A stretch of DNA of 64,000 bases, from contig CAWIMV010000002.1 in assembly GCA_963837325.1 (NCBI GenBank), positions 186,001-250,000 on the forward strand. The letters run 5' to 3'. Shown piece after piece: positions 25,692-34,151 of this stretch; within the stretch, counting starts at the first letter, position 1; each line of letters begins with the position of its first letter. Below the pieces are notes generated by a model. The model was not told where the DNA came from. It saw only the letters and a list, made by a program, of their open reading frames with translations, and ran no database searches. The translations under genes were made by a program, and so were the position numbers. Source of the stretch: CAVQKZ01 sp963837325 (GTDB lineage Bacteria; Actinomycetota; Actinomycetes; Mycobacteriales; Jatrophihabitantaceae).

Positions 25692-25736
25692 CTCGCGCTC
25701 CTCGCGGTACGTTGTCGCCGTGATCGCATCAACATA

Positions 25737-25751
25737 CATACAGTCTGTATG
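25737..25751. promoter_or_regulatory. TetR operator candidate overlapping a start codon
   Basis: CATACAGTCTGTATG has 7-bp perfect arms around one base. Its last three bases are the ATG of the rightward tetR, and it lies 46 bp upstream of the divergent hydrolase gene. This form (ATACAG-N-CTGTAT) is common for TetR operators. Confidence 0.78.
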
Positions 25752-26363
25752 AAAGACAACCGGCGTACCCAAGCGGCGCGGTCGGCCACCACCCAGAGCG
25801 CGTTGGTGGCGGCCGGCCGGACGTTGTTCGCCGAGCGGGGCTACGCCCATGTCGGCACCGAGGAGATCGTCCGGGCAGCGGGGACCAGCCGCGGCGCCCT
25901 TTACCATCACTTCGCCGACAAGGCCGAGCTGTTCGCCGCCGTCTTCGAGGCGGTCGAGGCCGACGTCACCGCGCGGATCGCGGGGGCGGTCGCGGCCGCT
26001 GCGGACGGACCGGACCTGGATCCCATTGCCGCCATGCGCGTGGGAGCGAGCACCTGGCTCGATGCCTGCATCGAGCCCGAAGTGCAACGGATCGCACTAC
26101 TCGACGCGCCGGCTGTCTTGGGCTGGGAACGCTGGATCGAGATCAGCAACCGCTACAACGTGGGCCTGGTGCAAGGACTGCTGAGCCACGCCATCGACGT
26201 CGGACGGATTCCCCAGCAGCCGGTCGCGCCGCTCGCCCACGCCGTGCTCGGCGCGGTCCGGGAAGCGGCGCTCTACCTCGTGCGGGCCGAAGATCCGTCC
26301 CAGGCGCGCATCGACATGGGCGCGGTGATCGACCGGATGATCGAAGGCCTCACCCTGCCCTGA
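25749..26363 (+). CDS. TetR-family transcriptional regulator
   Basis: 204 residues. The HTH is LVAAGRTLFAERGYAHVGTEEIVRAAGTSRGALYHHFADKAELF, followed by a TetR ligand domain (IALLDAPAVLGWERWIEI). No Shine-Dalgarno sequence precedes the ATG and the operator covers it, so the mRNA is perhaps leaderless. It is divergent from the hydrolase-manA operon and probably represses both directions. The gene ends 18 bp before the end of the convergent GH30 gene. Confidence 0.9.
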   Translation: MKDNRRTQAARSATTQSALVAAGRTLFAERGYAHVGTEEIVRAAGTSRGALYHHFADKAELFAAVFEAVEADVTARIAGAVAAAADGPDLDPIAAMRVGASTWLDACIEPEVQRIALLDAPAVLGWERWIEISNRYNVGLVQGLLSHAIDVGRIPQQPVAPLAHAVLGAVREAALYLVRAEDPSQARIDMGAVIDRMIEGLTLP

Positions 26364-26381
26364 TCCACGCGGACGCGGCCG

Positions 26382-28346
26382 TCAGCCGGGCCGGCCCGCG
26401 ACATACGCTCGCACGTCGGCGACGCTCCACCAGCTGCTGTCGCTTGCCGTCAACGTCACCCGGACGTAGCGGATCGGACTGCCGGTCAACCGCACGGTGG
26501 TGAGCTGCCCGCTGCCGGCACCGGTTGCCGCCGTTTTCCAGCGCGCGCCGTCGGCACTGACCATCACCGCATAGCCGCGGGGATAGTCGCCGGTGTCGGG
26601 ACCGGTATCGAGCACTAGCCGCGCGACCCGTTCCCGCCGGCCGAAGTCGACCTGCAGGTACTGCCCGGGCGCCTGGGCCTGCCCGGTCGAGTATCGCGTC
26701 GTCGCGTCGTCGTCGACCGCGTTACCGGCGGTGTCGCCGGTGCAGCACGGATCGCTCGGCCCGGTCGGCTTGGCGCTCGCGCGCCAGGCTGCGGGATCGA
26801 CACTGCGTAGCGCGGACGCGGGCCGGGGCGGGCGCGCCCACACGAACGTGGCCAGCGCGCCGCCCGGCAGGGTGTAGTCGAAGGTCTGCCCGTTCTCGCT
26901 GACCGAGAAACTCTGCGGGTTGTCGTTCTCGTTGTGCGCCACCAGCACGGTCGAGCCATCCGGATTGCGGAAGGCGACGTCCATGATCTGGCCGTTCCAG
27001 CTGGGCGTGCCGAACGATGTGCTGGCGATCCGCCTGGCGCCGGGACGCAGGAACCGGCTGAGGTGGCCGAGCGCGTAGAACTCGGCATTCGGCGTGACCG
27101 TGCCGTCGGCGCCGACCGTGACGATGCCGGTGCATGTGCCACAACCACCGAGATGCGGGCCGCCGGACGGATCGAGGGCCAAGTTCCAGTTCACCACCGA
27201 CTTGGCCCAGTTGCGGGTGGCCCCGATCTCGAGCGTGCGGGCGTCGAACTTCAGCGTGTCCGAGAACGTCTTCGTCGGATCGCTCGACTGGCTGCCGGAG
27301 CACTCGGTGAAGAAGATGTCCTTCGCCGGGAACTGCTTGTGCAGCGTCGTCATCGCGCTCGGGTCGCCGTAGTAGCAGTGGTACGCCGTTCCCGAGACCC
27401 ACCGCGCAGCCGGCGAGGCGAGCACTTCCTGCGGGTAGTTATTCGTGTCCGACGCCTCGTCCGGCGGAGTCTTGGCGATGTCGTCGGGGTGTTCTGCCCA
27501 GTTGTGGTCGTAGTCGAGGATTTTCGTGTGCAGGCCGGCGGCCCGCAGCAGCGGACCCAGCGCCTCGATGACCTTCTCCTCCTGGGCAGCCGACATGTCG
27601 GTGCCGGGGTAGGCGTTGGGCTGGCGGTTCTGCGGCTCGTTCTGCACGGTCAGATAGCCGATCGGCACGCCGGCTCGCCGGTACGCCGCGACGAACTTGA
27701 CCAGGTACAGCGCGTACGAACGGTAGATGCGCGGGTCGTCGATCAACCGGCCACCGACCAGTGAGCCGGTTGTCTTCATCCAGGCCGGCGGGCTCCACGG
27801 CGAGGCCATGATCGTCAGCCTCGGATTTATCGACTCGGCCCGCCGGAGCAGCGGCAGGATGGCTTTCTGGTCATGGGCGATCGAGAAGTGCTGCTGCCAG
27901 TAGTCGGTCTGCCCGGGCGGGATGTCGTCGTAGGTGTAGTGCGCGTCGGCGACGAAGTCCGACGCACCGATCGGTTGCCGCAGGAAGTTCAGGCCGTCCC
28001 CGGTTCGAGGGTCGAACAGCGCGCGCATCGTGGCGGCGCGAGCGGTCGGCGACAGCCCCGACAGCACCGTGGCCGAGGAGTCGGTGATCGAGCCTCCGAA
28101 TCCGGTCATCGTCTGGAACGCCCGGCTCGGGTCGACGACGACCGTCTCGAAACTCGCGGCGCGGCGGTGAAACGTTGCGGCCGCCGCGGGGCTCAGCTTC
28201 TGCGTGCCGTCGGGAGTGGTGATCCAGACGTGCGCTGTGGGACTGCCCGCGGCGCGGGTTCGCGCCGTCGCCTGGCCGCTCTGCCCGCAGAGCAGGACGA
28301 GGATTGCCGCAGCCGTGACTGCGGGAGCGCGCAAGTTCTTCTTCAC
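26382..28346 (-). CDS. Secreted glycoside hydrolase family 30 enzyme with C-terminal F5/8-type domain
   Basis: 654 residues from a GTG at 28346 with GGAGG upstream. A signal peptide (residues 1 to about 30) precedes the GH30 barrel. Key segments are MTGFGGSITDSSA, LNFLRQPIGASDF, IMASPWSPPAWMKTT, the acid/base E237 in TVQNEPQ and the nucleophile E348 in FFTECSGS. The beta side domain ends TLPGGALATFVW near 520. A C-terminal discoidin/CBM32-like domain (about 525-654: WRASAKPTGPSD..., YLQVDFGRRERVARLVLD, IRYVRVTLTAS) probably binds carbohydrate. GH30 includes beta-glucosylceramidases and beta-1,6-glucanases or galactanases; the exact specificity is not visible. It is the last gene of the leftward arm of the sugar island and the only exported enzyme in it. 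Confidence 0.88.
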   Translation of the reverse strand: MKKNLRAPAVTAAAILVLLCGQSGQATARTRAAGSPTAHVWITTPDGTQKLSPAAAATFHRRAASFETVVVDPSRAFQTMTGFGGSITDSSATVLSGLSPTARAATMRALFDPRTGDGLNFLRQPIGASDFVADAHYTYDDIPPGQTDYWQQHFSIAHDQKAILPLLRRAESINPRLTIMASPWSPPAWMKTTGSLVGGRLIDDPRIYRSYALYLVKFVAAYRRAGVPIGYLTVQNEPQNRQPNAYPGTDMSAAQEEKVIEALGPLLRAAGLHTKILDYDHNWAEHPDDIAKTPPDEASDTNNYPQEVLASPAARWVSGTAYHCYYGDPSAMTTLHKQFPAKDIFFTECSGSQSSDPTKTFSDTLKFDARTLEIGATRNWAKSVVNWNLALDPSGGPHLGGCGTCTGIVTVGADGTVTPNAEFYALGHLSRFLRPGARRIASTSFGTPSWNGQIMDVAFRNPDGSTVLVAHNENDNPQSFSVSENGQTFDYTLPGGALATFVWARPPRPASALRSVDPAAWRASAKPTGPSDPCCTGDTAGNAVDDDATTRYSTGQAQAPGQYLQVDFGRRERVARLVLDTGPDTGDYPRGYAVMVSADGARWKTAATGAGSGQLTTVRLTGSPIRYVRVTLTASDSSWWSVADVRAYVAGRPG

Positions 28347-28450
28347 GGTTCGCCTCCGTTCCGCCGCCCCGCGAGGGACAGACCCGACCGGCCCGATGTT
28401 ACGTAGAACCGTGCCATACGGGACGACTTGCGCAGCCACAGCGCGTCGAG

Positions 28451-28951
28451 TCAGCGGATGAACTGGCGGACGTAATCGGCACCGAGGCCGTTGCTGCCGT
28501 AATGCGCGCGGCAGAGGTCGATCTTGGAAAACACGTCCTCGTAGCCGTTCTGCGCGCCGTTCTCGTCCAGGTAGATCATCGCGCCGGAGATGTTGAAGAA
28601 CGTGATCATCTCCTCGCAGTCATCCGGCACCGACAGGGTGTGGATCTCACCCGGTGGCTCGTAGACGAAATGGCCGGCCTCAGCCATCCACGGATGTTCG
28701 TAGTAGTGCCACCTGCCTTTGATGACGTAGCCGAAGACGGCGCCGGGATGGCGGTGCCGCGACACGATCCCCGCGCGGGTGACCTTCAGCAAGTTGCACC
28801 ACTGCCCGATGACGGTGTTGAACAGCAGCGGGCGGAACCAAACGCCGTCGGCCTGCGGAACCCACACCCGGTCGTCGTCGGGCACGGCGGCGATCGCGAT
28901 CTCAGGCGGAATGTCAGGCGATTCCAGAATGACGGGCGGCGACGTGCTCAT
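28451..28951 (-). CDS. Cupin dioxygenase-like protein (2,4'-dihydroxyacetophenone dioxygenase/ChrR-like)
   Basis: 166 residues. Cupin motif 1 is SRHRHPGAVFGYVIKGRWHY (two His metal ligands) and motif 2 is FVYEPPGEIHTL (third His). The overall order resembles single-domain cupins annotated as 2,4'-dihydroxyacetophenone dioxygenase, a group structurally related to the beta-diketone-cleaving Dke1. It sits between an SDR (29 bp upstream) and the GH30 gene in the leftward operon. A C-C bond cleavage role in sugar catabolism is my inference; it could also be a sugar-binding or isomerase cupin. Confidence 0.72.
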   Translation of the reverse strand: MSTSPPVILESPDIPPEIAIAAVPDDDRVWVPQADGVWFRPLLFNTVIGQWCNLLKVTRAGIVSRHRHPGAVFGYVIKGRWHYYEHPWMAEAGHFVYEPPGEIHTLSVPDDCEEMITFFNISGAMIYLDENGAQNGYEDVFSKIDLCRAHYGSNGLGADYVRQFIR

Positions 28952-28980
28952 AGGGTCTCCGTTCTCGAGGGATGGGCCGG

Positions 28981-29709
28981 TCAGGCGGCGAGATAGCCCC
29001 CGTCGACCGGGATGACTGCGCCGGTGATGAACGCAGCTGCGACGGGTTCGGCCAGGAACGCGATAACGCCGGCGACGTCGGCCGGCTCGCCCCAGCGACC
29101 CAAGGGCGTGCGCGCCAGGATGCGTCCAGCGGCGAGCGGATCGTCCTGCAGGTCAGCGGTGAGCGCGGTTCGGATCCAGCCTGGCGCGACAGCGTTGACC
29201 CGCACGCCGGCCGGCCCCCACGCCACCGCCAGTGAACGGGTCAGGGCGGCGATCCCGCCTTTGCTCGCGGTGTAGGCCGGCACCCGCGCGCCCCCGAAGA
29301 AGCTCAGCATCGACGCCACGTTGACCACGCAGCCACCGGCGGCGGCGAGCGCCGGATAGGCCGCCACCGAGGCGCGCATCGCGGCCGTCAAGTTGACTTC
29401 GAGCACCTGCGCGAAGACGTCCGGACGGAACTCCTCGTCACGCCGGATGATCCCGGCGCCGTTGACGAGGACGTCGACGCGCGCGATGCCGCCGACCACC
29501 TCGTCCAGGCGCGCACCGTCGGTGACGTCGACGTCGTGCAGCACGGCCGAGGATTGCAACGACGGCGGTGCCTCAGCCGGATTCAGGCCGATGGCGTGCA
29601 CCCGTGCACCGAGCCCGGCGAAGTGTTCGGCGACCGCGGCTCCGATCCCGCTCGTACCGCCGACGACGACGGCAGTGCTGCCGGCCCGCGGTGCCGCGCC
29701 GGCACTCAT
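28981..29709 (-). CDS. SDR-family oxidoreductase
   Basis: 242 residues. The nucleotide motif is VVVGGTSGIGAAVA, with NGAGII, the catalytic Ser in NVASMLSF, YTASKGG (Tyr and Lys), and the C-terminal FITGAVIPVDGG. This is a classical SDR. In non-phosphorylative sugar pathways an SDR oxidises the 2-keto-3-deoxy acid at C4, which would fit this locus. It overlaps the alcohol dehydrogenase gene by 4 bp and precedes the cupin gene. Confidence 0.88.
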   Translation of the reverse strand: MSAGAAPRAGSTAVVVGGTSGIGAAVAEHFAGLGARVHAIGLNPAEAPPSLQSSAVLHDVDVTDGARLDEVVGGIARVDVLVNGAGIIRRDEEFRPDVFAQVLEVNLTAAMRASVAAYPALAAAGGCVVNVASMLSFFGGARVPAYTASKGGIAALTRSLAVAWGPAGVRVNAVAPGWIRTALTADLQDDPLAAGRILARTPLGRWGEPADVAGVIAFLAEPVAAAFITGAVIPVDGGYLAA

Positions 29710-30767
29710 GGCCCGACCCGGACGAGGATCTTGGTGTGCGCCGAACTCGCGGCGTCGGCGAGCACGTCGAAGCCGTCGCGCACCACGTCCACGAGCTCGA
29801 TCCGCGCAGTGATCAGCGCGGCCACCAGTTCGGGATGCGCGGCGATGAAGGCGATCGCCGGGCGTAAATCCCGTTCACGCGTGTGCGACATGCTGCCCTT
29901 GACGCAGACCTCGCGCAGCACCAGGTCGGCGACGTCGACAGGCACCGGCTCGCTGGGTAACCCGGCGATCACGACGGTGCCGCCGGAGCGCACCAGCGAG
30001 GGCGCCAGCGAGGCGGCGGCGGCGGCACCGGAGCACTCGACCACCACCGCCGCCCGATCGCGGACGGGGCCGATCGGCGGCTCGCCGGTTGCGAAGCCGA
30101 GCGTTGCGGCCCGGTCGCGGCGTGGTGCGGCGGTGTCGAGCACGCTGACCGAACAGCCCGCAGCACGTAACAGCGCCGCGACGCACAGGCCGATGGTGCC
30201 GGCGCCGAGCACGACCGCTGGGCCGTCGACGTCGCCGGCCAGTTGTACCGCGTGCATGGCGACGGCCATCGGCTCGGCCAACGCAGCCAGGTCTTCCGGT
30301 ACGTCGGGCGGCACGACGACAGCCATCGTGCTCGGCACGGTCAGGTACTCGGCCAGCCCGCCGTCGGCCGACATGCCCAGGTGTCCCTGCCGCTCGCACA
30401 GGTGCACGTCGCCGCGTCGGCACGCCGCGCAGCTGGCACACGGCAGTAGCGCGTCCAGGACCACCAGATCACCGACTGCGAAACCGTTGACGTCGACTCC
30501 GACGGCCGTGACGCGCGCGGAAATCTCGTGCCCGAGCGTGATCGGCGCGCACCGCCCGGTGCCGGGGTGCGGCTCGACGGGAACCACCGCCGGCCCGGCC
30601 AGGTATTCGTGCACGTCGGTGCCGCAGATGCCGCACCAACACACCGCCAGTGCGAGCTCGCCGGCCCCTGGGGGCGCAGGTCGGGCCACCCGCTCCAGGC
30701 GGACGTCACCGCGCGCGTGCCAGCGCGCAGCGCGCATCTCACCGGTGCTGCCGGAGTTTTTCGACAT
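29706..30767 (-). CDS. Zinc-dependent medium-chain alcohol/polyol dehydrogenase
   Basis: 353 residues. The catalytic zinc site is CGICGTDVHEYL with TLGHEISARV, and the structural zinc site is CASCAACRRGDVHLC. The cofactor motif is VVLGAGTIGLCVAALL. The sequence resembles threonine/butanediol/sorbitol dehydrogenases. It is the first gene of the leftward arm, directly behind the two palindromic operators, and is coupled to the SDR by an ATGA overlap. Substrate unknown; probably a hydroxyl of a sugar or sugar acid. Confidence 0.88.
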   Translation of the reverse strand: MSKNSGSTGEMRAARWHARGDVRLERVARPAPPGAGELALAVCWCGICGTDVHEYLAGPAVVPVEPHPGTGRCAPITLGHEISARVTAVGVDVNGFAVGDLVVLDALLPCASCAACRRGDVHLCERQGHLGMSADGGLAEYLTVPSTMAVVVPPDVPEDLAALAEPMAVAMHAVQLAGDVDGPAVVLGAGTIGLCVAALLRAAGCSVSVLDTAAPRRDRAATLGFATGEPPIGPVRDRAAVVVECSGAAAAASLAPSLVRSGGTVVIAGLPSEPVPVDVADLVLREVCVKGSMSHTRERDLRPAIAFIAAHPELVAALITARIELVDVVRDGFDVLADAASSAHTKILVRVGP

Positions 30768-30791
30768 GTCGCCCTTCGCCTGTCACGACAA

Positions 30792-30807
30792 ATGACTGCG
30801 CTGTCAA
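30792..30807. promoter_or_regulatory. LacI-type operator O1 (imperfect)
   Basis: ATGACTGCGCTGTCAA matches 14 of 16 bases of the core of O2. Its centre is 33 bp (about three helical turns) from the centre of O2 and 33 bp before the leftward dehydrogenase start. On the minus strand it contains TTGACA, a possible -35 of the leftward promoter. Confidence 0.65.
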
Positions 30808-30820
30808 GAAACTCTGCCGA

Positions 30821-30844
30821 GGTCTTGACAGCGCTGTCAAGACC
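30821..30844. promoter_or_regulatory. LacI-type operator O2 (24-bp perfect palindrome)
   Basis: A perfect palindrome with core TTGACAGCGCTGTCAA at 30825-30840, extended by GGTC and GACC on the two sides. The central CG is typical of LacI-family operators. On the + strand TTGACA at 30825-30830 could be the -35 of the transporter promoter. The LacI gene at 37381-38436 is the likely regulator. Confidence 0.8.
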
Positions 30845-30942
30845 GGCGAAAGATTCTCGAAACCAGCAGGCCGCACCTTCGTCACGTTTCGGCCGAATCG
30901 CCCAAGCCGCTGCCGGCTCCCCCATCGCCGCAGGAGGACACG

Positions 30943-32262
30943 ATGACCCCGTCCCAGCCGCTCGACCGGGCTCTGCATGCATCACTGTCGCGACGCGGCG
31001 CACTCAAGGCCGCCACCGCCGGTATCGCCGGACTGACCGCGGCGCCGCTGCTCGCGGCATGCGGCAGCGGCGGGGGCGGCGGCAACGGCAAAGCCACCGT
31101 GCGGATGTGGACCTGGTACACCCAGCAGCAGTCGATCCTGCCGAAACTGATCAAGGAGTTCGAGAGCGCGCACCCCAACGTCAAGATCGAGAACCGCATC
31201 TTCGGCGATACGAACTCCTACCTGCCCGCGCTCCAGACCGCCGTATCGGGCGGCAACCCGCCGGAGATCTTCGGCCCGCACGTGCTCGCCCTGCAGTACG
31301 GCAAGAACGGCATCTCCGCCGACCTGACCAAAGAGCTGGGTAGCGATTTCACCAAGGACTTCTTCGACTCGGCCAACCAGGAGTACACGTCCGACGGCAA
31401 GCAGTACGCCCTCGGCTGGATGGCGCAGACGTTCGGCATCTTCTACGACCCGCGCATCCTGCACCAGGCCGGTGTCACCGAGCCCGAGACGTGGGACGAC
31501 CTGCTCACGGCGTCGACCACGATCAAGAAGAAGACCGGCAAGATCGGCTGCATCATGGCCAACAACCCGGGCACCAACGGGTTGGACTTCTTCCTGCCGA
31601 TCATCACCCAGATCAAGAACGACCCGACATTCCTGCTCAAGCTCGACCAGCTCTCCGACGGCGCCACCTGGGAGGGCCCGTCGGTCGTGCAGGCCCTCGA
31701 GGTGGTGCAGAAGCTGGTGCAGGGCGGCGCCTTCCAGGACGGCGTCAACGCCACCCAGACCAACCAGGGCGAGCAGCTCCTCTACACCGGCAAGGCCGCC
31801 ATGCTCTACATGGGCTCCTGGGTGCCGCAGGACTTCCAGCAGAACGCCCCGCCCGACTTCGTCAAGAATTACAAGGTGATGCAGACGCCGGCGCTGAAGG
31901 CGGGCGCCAAGCACTGGTGTGCCAATCAGGCCGGCGCGGGGCTGGCGGTCAGCAACGTCAGCAAGAACAAGGACGCCGCGCTGGAGTTCATCAAGTTCCT
32001 CTACCAGACCGACCGCTACGCCAAGACGATGAACGACTCGCATTCGATGCCGTCGACCAAGTCCGCGGCCGAGCAGGTGAGCGACCCGCTGCTCAAGCAG
32101 ATGACATCGTGGCTGGTGGAAGGCAACGGCTGCCCACACATCCTCTTCGGCAAGGGCTCAAGCGCAACCGCCGATCCGCTGGCGTCTCTGCTCGGCGGCG
32201 GCTCGTCGCCGAGCGCCACGGCCAGGAAGATGCAGGACGCGGTGAAGTCGGCGCGGGGCTGA
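30943..32262 (+). CDS. Sugar ABC transporter substrate-binding lipoprotein (CUT1)
   Basis: 439 residues. The N-terminus has a twin-arginine-like SRRGALKAA and the lipobox PLLAACGSG. The mature part follows the extracellular solute-binding family 1 pattern (VRMWTWYTQQQSILPKLIKEFESAHPNVKIE, GGNPPEIFGPHVLAL, GIFYDPRILHQAGV, GKAAMLYMGSWVPQDF). CUT1 systems bring in oligosaccharides. It is the first gene of the rightward arm, 98 bp beyond operator O2, with AGGAGG before the ATG. Confidence 0.92.
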   Translation: MTPSQPLDRALHASLSRRGALKAATAGIAGLTAAPLLAACGSGGGGGNGKATVRMWTWYTQQQSILPKLIKEFESAHPNVKIENRIFGDTNSYLPALQTAVSGGNPPEIFGPHVLALQYGKNGISADLTKELGSDFTKDFFDSANQEYTSDGKQYALGWMAQTFGIFYDPRILHQAGVTEPETWDDLLTASTTIKKKTGKIGCIMANNPGTNGLDFFLPIITQIKNDPTFLLKLDQLSDGATWEGPSVVQALEVVQKLVQGGAFQDGVNATQTNQGEQLLYTGKAAMLYMGSWVPQDFQQNAPPDFVKNYKVMQTPALKAGAKHWCANQAGAGLAVSNVSKNKDAALEFIKFLYQTDRYAKTMNDSHSMPSTKSAAEQVSDPLLKQMTSWLVEGNGCPHILFGKGSSATADPLASLLGGGSSPSATARKMQDAVKSARG

Positions 32263-32273
32263 TCGGGTACGTC

Positions 32274-33233
32274 ATGGCGTCTTCGATCCGCGTGGGCCCG
32301 GCCCGGCCGAGCCGTCGCAGCCGGGCGTTCTCCCCCCGCAATCGCAGCGAACGCTGGGTGGGCTACGGATTCGTGCTGCCCATCGTCGGCTTCTTCGTCG
32401 CGTTCGTAGGCTGGCCGATCTGCCGCTCGGTGTATCTGAGCATGACGTCGTGGTCGGGCTTCGGCCCGGTGGCGTTCACCGGCTTGCACAACTACAGCCG
32501 GCTCGCTTCCGACCCGGTGTTCCGCAAGGCGCTGGTCATCACGCTTGTCTTCACCGCGGTCACGACGGTCCTGCAGACGGTGTTGCCGCTGTTGGTCGCG
32601 GTACTGATCAATGCCGGCTGGCGGCGATCCGGCGTCTTCTTCCGAACGGTGCTGTTCATTCCCGGCGTGGTGTCCCTCGTCGTCACCGGCGTGCTCTGGC
32701 AACTGATCTACGACCCCAACCTCGGCACGCTCAACCGCTTGCTCGCCGACATCGGGCTGTCGAGCTGGCAGCAGCAGTGGCTCGGCGATCCACACCTCGT
32801 CGTGCCTGCGTTGCTCGTCGTGTCCCTGTGGCAGTCGCTCGGCCTGTACATGCTCATCTTCTTCGCCGGGCTGCAGGGCATCGATCCGACGCTGTACGAA
32901 GCGGCCCGCGTAGACGGTGCGAACTCGTGGCAGCGGCTGCGCAATGTCACTGTGCCGATGTTGCGGCGAATCACCGGCGTCGTCGTGGCCCTCAACCTGA
33001 TCAACGGATTCAAGACGTTCGACCTGGTGTGGGTGATGACCAAGGGCGGCCCGGACCACCACTCAGAGGTCCTGGGCACCTATCTGTACAGCCTGGCCTT
33101 CGGCACGCTGTCGGGCTCGGTACCGCAGGTCGGTTACGCGACAGCGATCAGCATCGTGGTCATGGCCGGCTGCATGATCGCGGTCATCGTCCAATTCGCG
33201 TTGAACCGGAGGGCGACGGCCTATGTCGACTGA
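32274..33233 (+). CDS. Sugar ABC transporter permease (CUT1, MalF type)
   Basis: 319 residues from the ATG at 32274. Six membrane helices are visible, starting with VGYGFVLPIVGFFVAFVGWPI. The ATPase-contacting EAA loop is EAARVDGANSWQRLRNVTVP. It overlaps the second permease gene by 11 bp. No ATPase gene is present in the locus, as is common in actinobacteria where a shared MsiK-type ATPase serves several importers. Confidence 0.92.
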   Translation: MASSIRVGPARPSRRSRAFSPRNRSERWVGYGFVLPIVGFFVAFVGWPICRSVYLSMTSWSGFGPVAFTGLHNYSRLASDPVFRKALVITLVFTAVTTVLQTVLPLLVAVLINAGWRRSGVFFRTVLFIPGVVSLVVTGVLWQLIYDPNLGTLNRLLADIGLSSWQQQWLGDPHLVVPALLVVSLWQSLGLYMLIFFAGLQGIDPTLYEAARVDGANSWQRLRNVTVPMLRRITGVVVALNLINGFKTFDLVWVMTKGGPDHHSEVLGTYLYSLAFGTLSGSVPQVGYATAISIVVMAGCMIAVIVQFALNRRATAYVD

Positions 33234-34125
33234 CGTCGAACTCAAGCCGGAGTCGCTGCCGGCGATCGACCCGCCATCCACGCGGCGCCGCACCGGCGAC
33301 GGCCGCCGCGGGCTCGCCTTCCGCTCGGCCGGATTCGTTGTCCTGATGCTGCTGGCGGTCGTCACGGTCTACCCGTTCGTCTGGATGCTGCTGACCTCGG
33401 TACGCAAGAGCAACACCGTCTTTGGCGGTCCATTCTGGCCGGGCCACATCACCTTTTCGGCCTATCGCGCGGCCTGGGACGGGATCTCGTTCGGCCGCCA
33501 CTTCGTCAACAGCCTGCTCATCACCTCGGTCACGGTTGCCGGCGTGCTCGTACTGGCAACGGCGTCCGGTTATGCGTTTGCGAAACTGTCGTTCCCGTTC
33601 AAGAACACCCTGTATTTCATCCTGCTCAGCACGCTCATGATGCCGGCGACAGCAATGATCATCCCGCTGTACCTGCAGTTGAAGAACTTCGGGATGCTCG
33701 ACCAGCGGGGCGCGCTCATGCTGCTGTACATCGGCAGCGCATCGCCGTTCGCCATGTTCCTCATGCGGGCCTTCTTCGAGACGCTGCCGAGCGAGTTGAT
33801 CGAAGCGGCGCGGGTCGACGGCGCCGGCGAGCTGACGATTTTCTGGCGGGTGATGCTGCCGTTGGCGCGCCCGGGCATTGCCACCGTGGTGATCTTCCAG
33901 TTCCTCGCGACGTGGAACGAGTTCCTGTACGCGAACACGATCATCCAGACGACGAGCAAGCTGCCGCTGCAACCCGTGCTGTTCACGCTCGTCGGTCAGT
34001 ACGCCACCAACTGGCCGGTACTGACCGCAGCACTGACCATGTCCGTCCTGCCGATCATCCTGGTGTACGTCCGGATGCAGCGACAGTTCGTCGCCGGTAT
34101 GACACTCGGCGCCGTGAAGACCTGA
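33223..34125 (+). CDS. Sugar ABC transporter permease (CUT1, MalG type)
   Basis: 300 residues with six helices (SAGFVVLMLLAVVTVYPFVWMLLTSV first). The EAA loop is EAARVDGAGELTIFWRVMLP and the typical C-terminus is YVRMQRQFVAGMTLGAVKT. It forms the importer with the MalF-type permease and the binding lipoprotein just upstream. Confidence 0.93.
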   Translation: MSTDVELKPESLPAIDPPSTRRRTGDGRRGLAFRSAGFVVLMLLAVVTVYPFVWMLLTSVRKSNTVFGGPFWPGHITFSAYRAAWDGISFGRHFVNSLLITSVTVAGVLVLATASGYAFAKLSFPFKNTLYFILLSTLMMPATAMIIPLYLQLKNFGMLDQRGALMLLYIGSASPFAMFLMRAFFETLPSELIEAARVDGAGELTIFWRVMLPLARPGIATVVIFQFLATWNEFLYANTIIQTTSKLPLQPVLFTLVGQYATNWPVLTAALTMSVLPIILVYVRMQRQFVAGMTLGAVKT

Positions 34126-34151
34126 TGCATCGTGTCGACAAGGAGCCAGCC

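Noticed and set aside
30943..34125. Missing ATPase taken as a broken importer
   Set aside because: CUT1 importers of actinobacteria often lack a local ATPase gene and use a shared one, so absence is normal.
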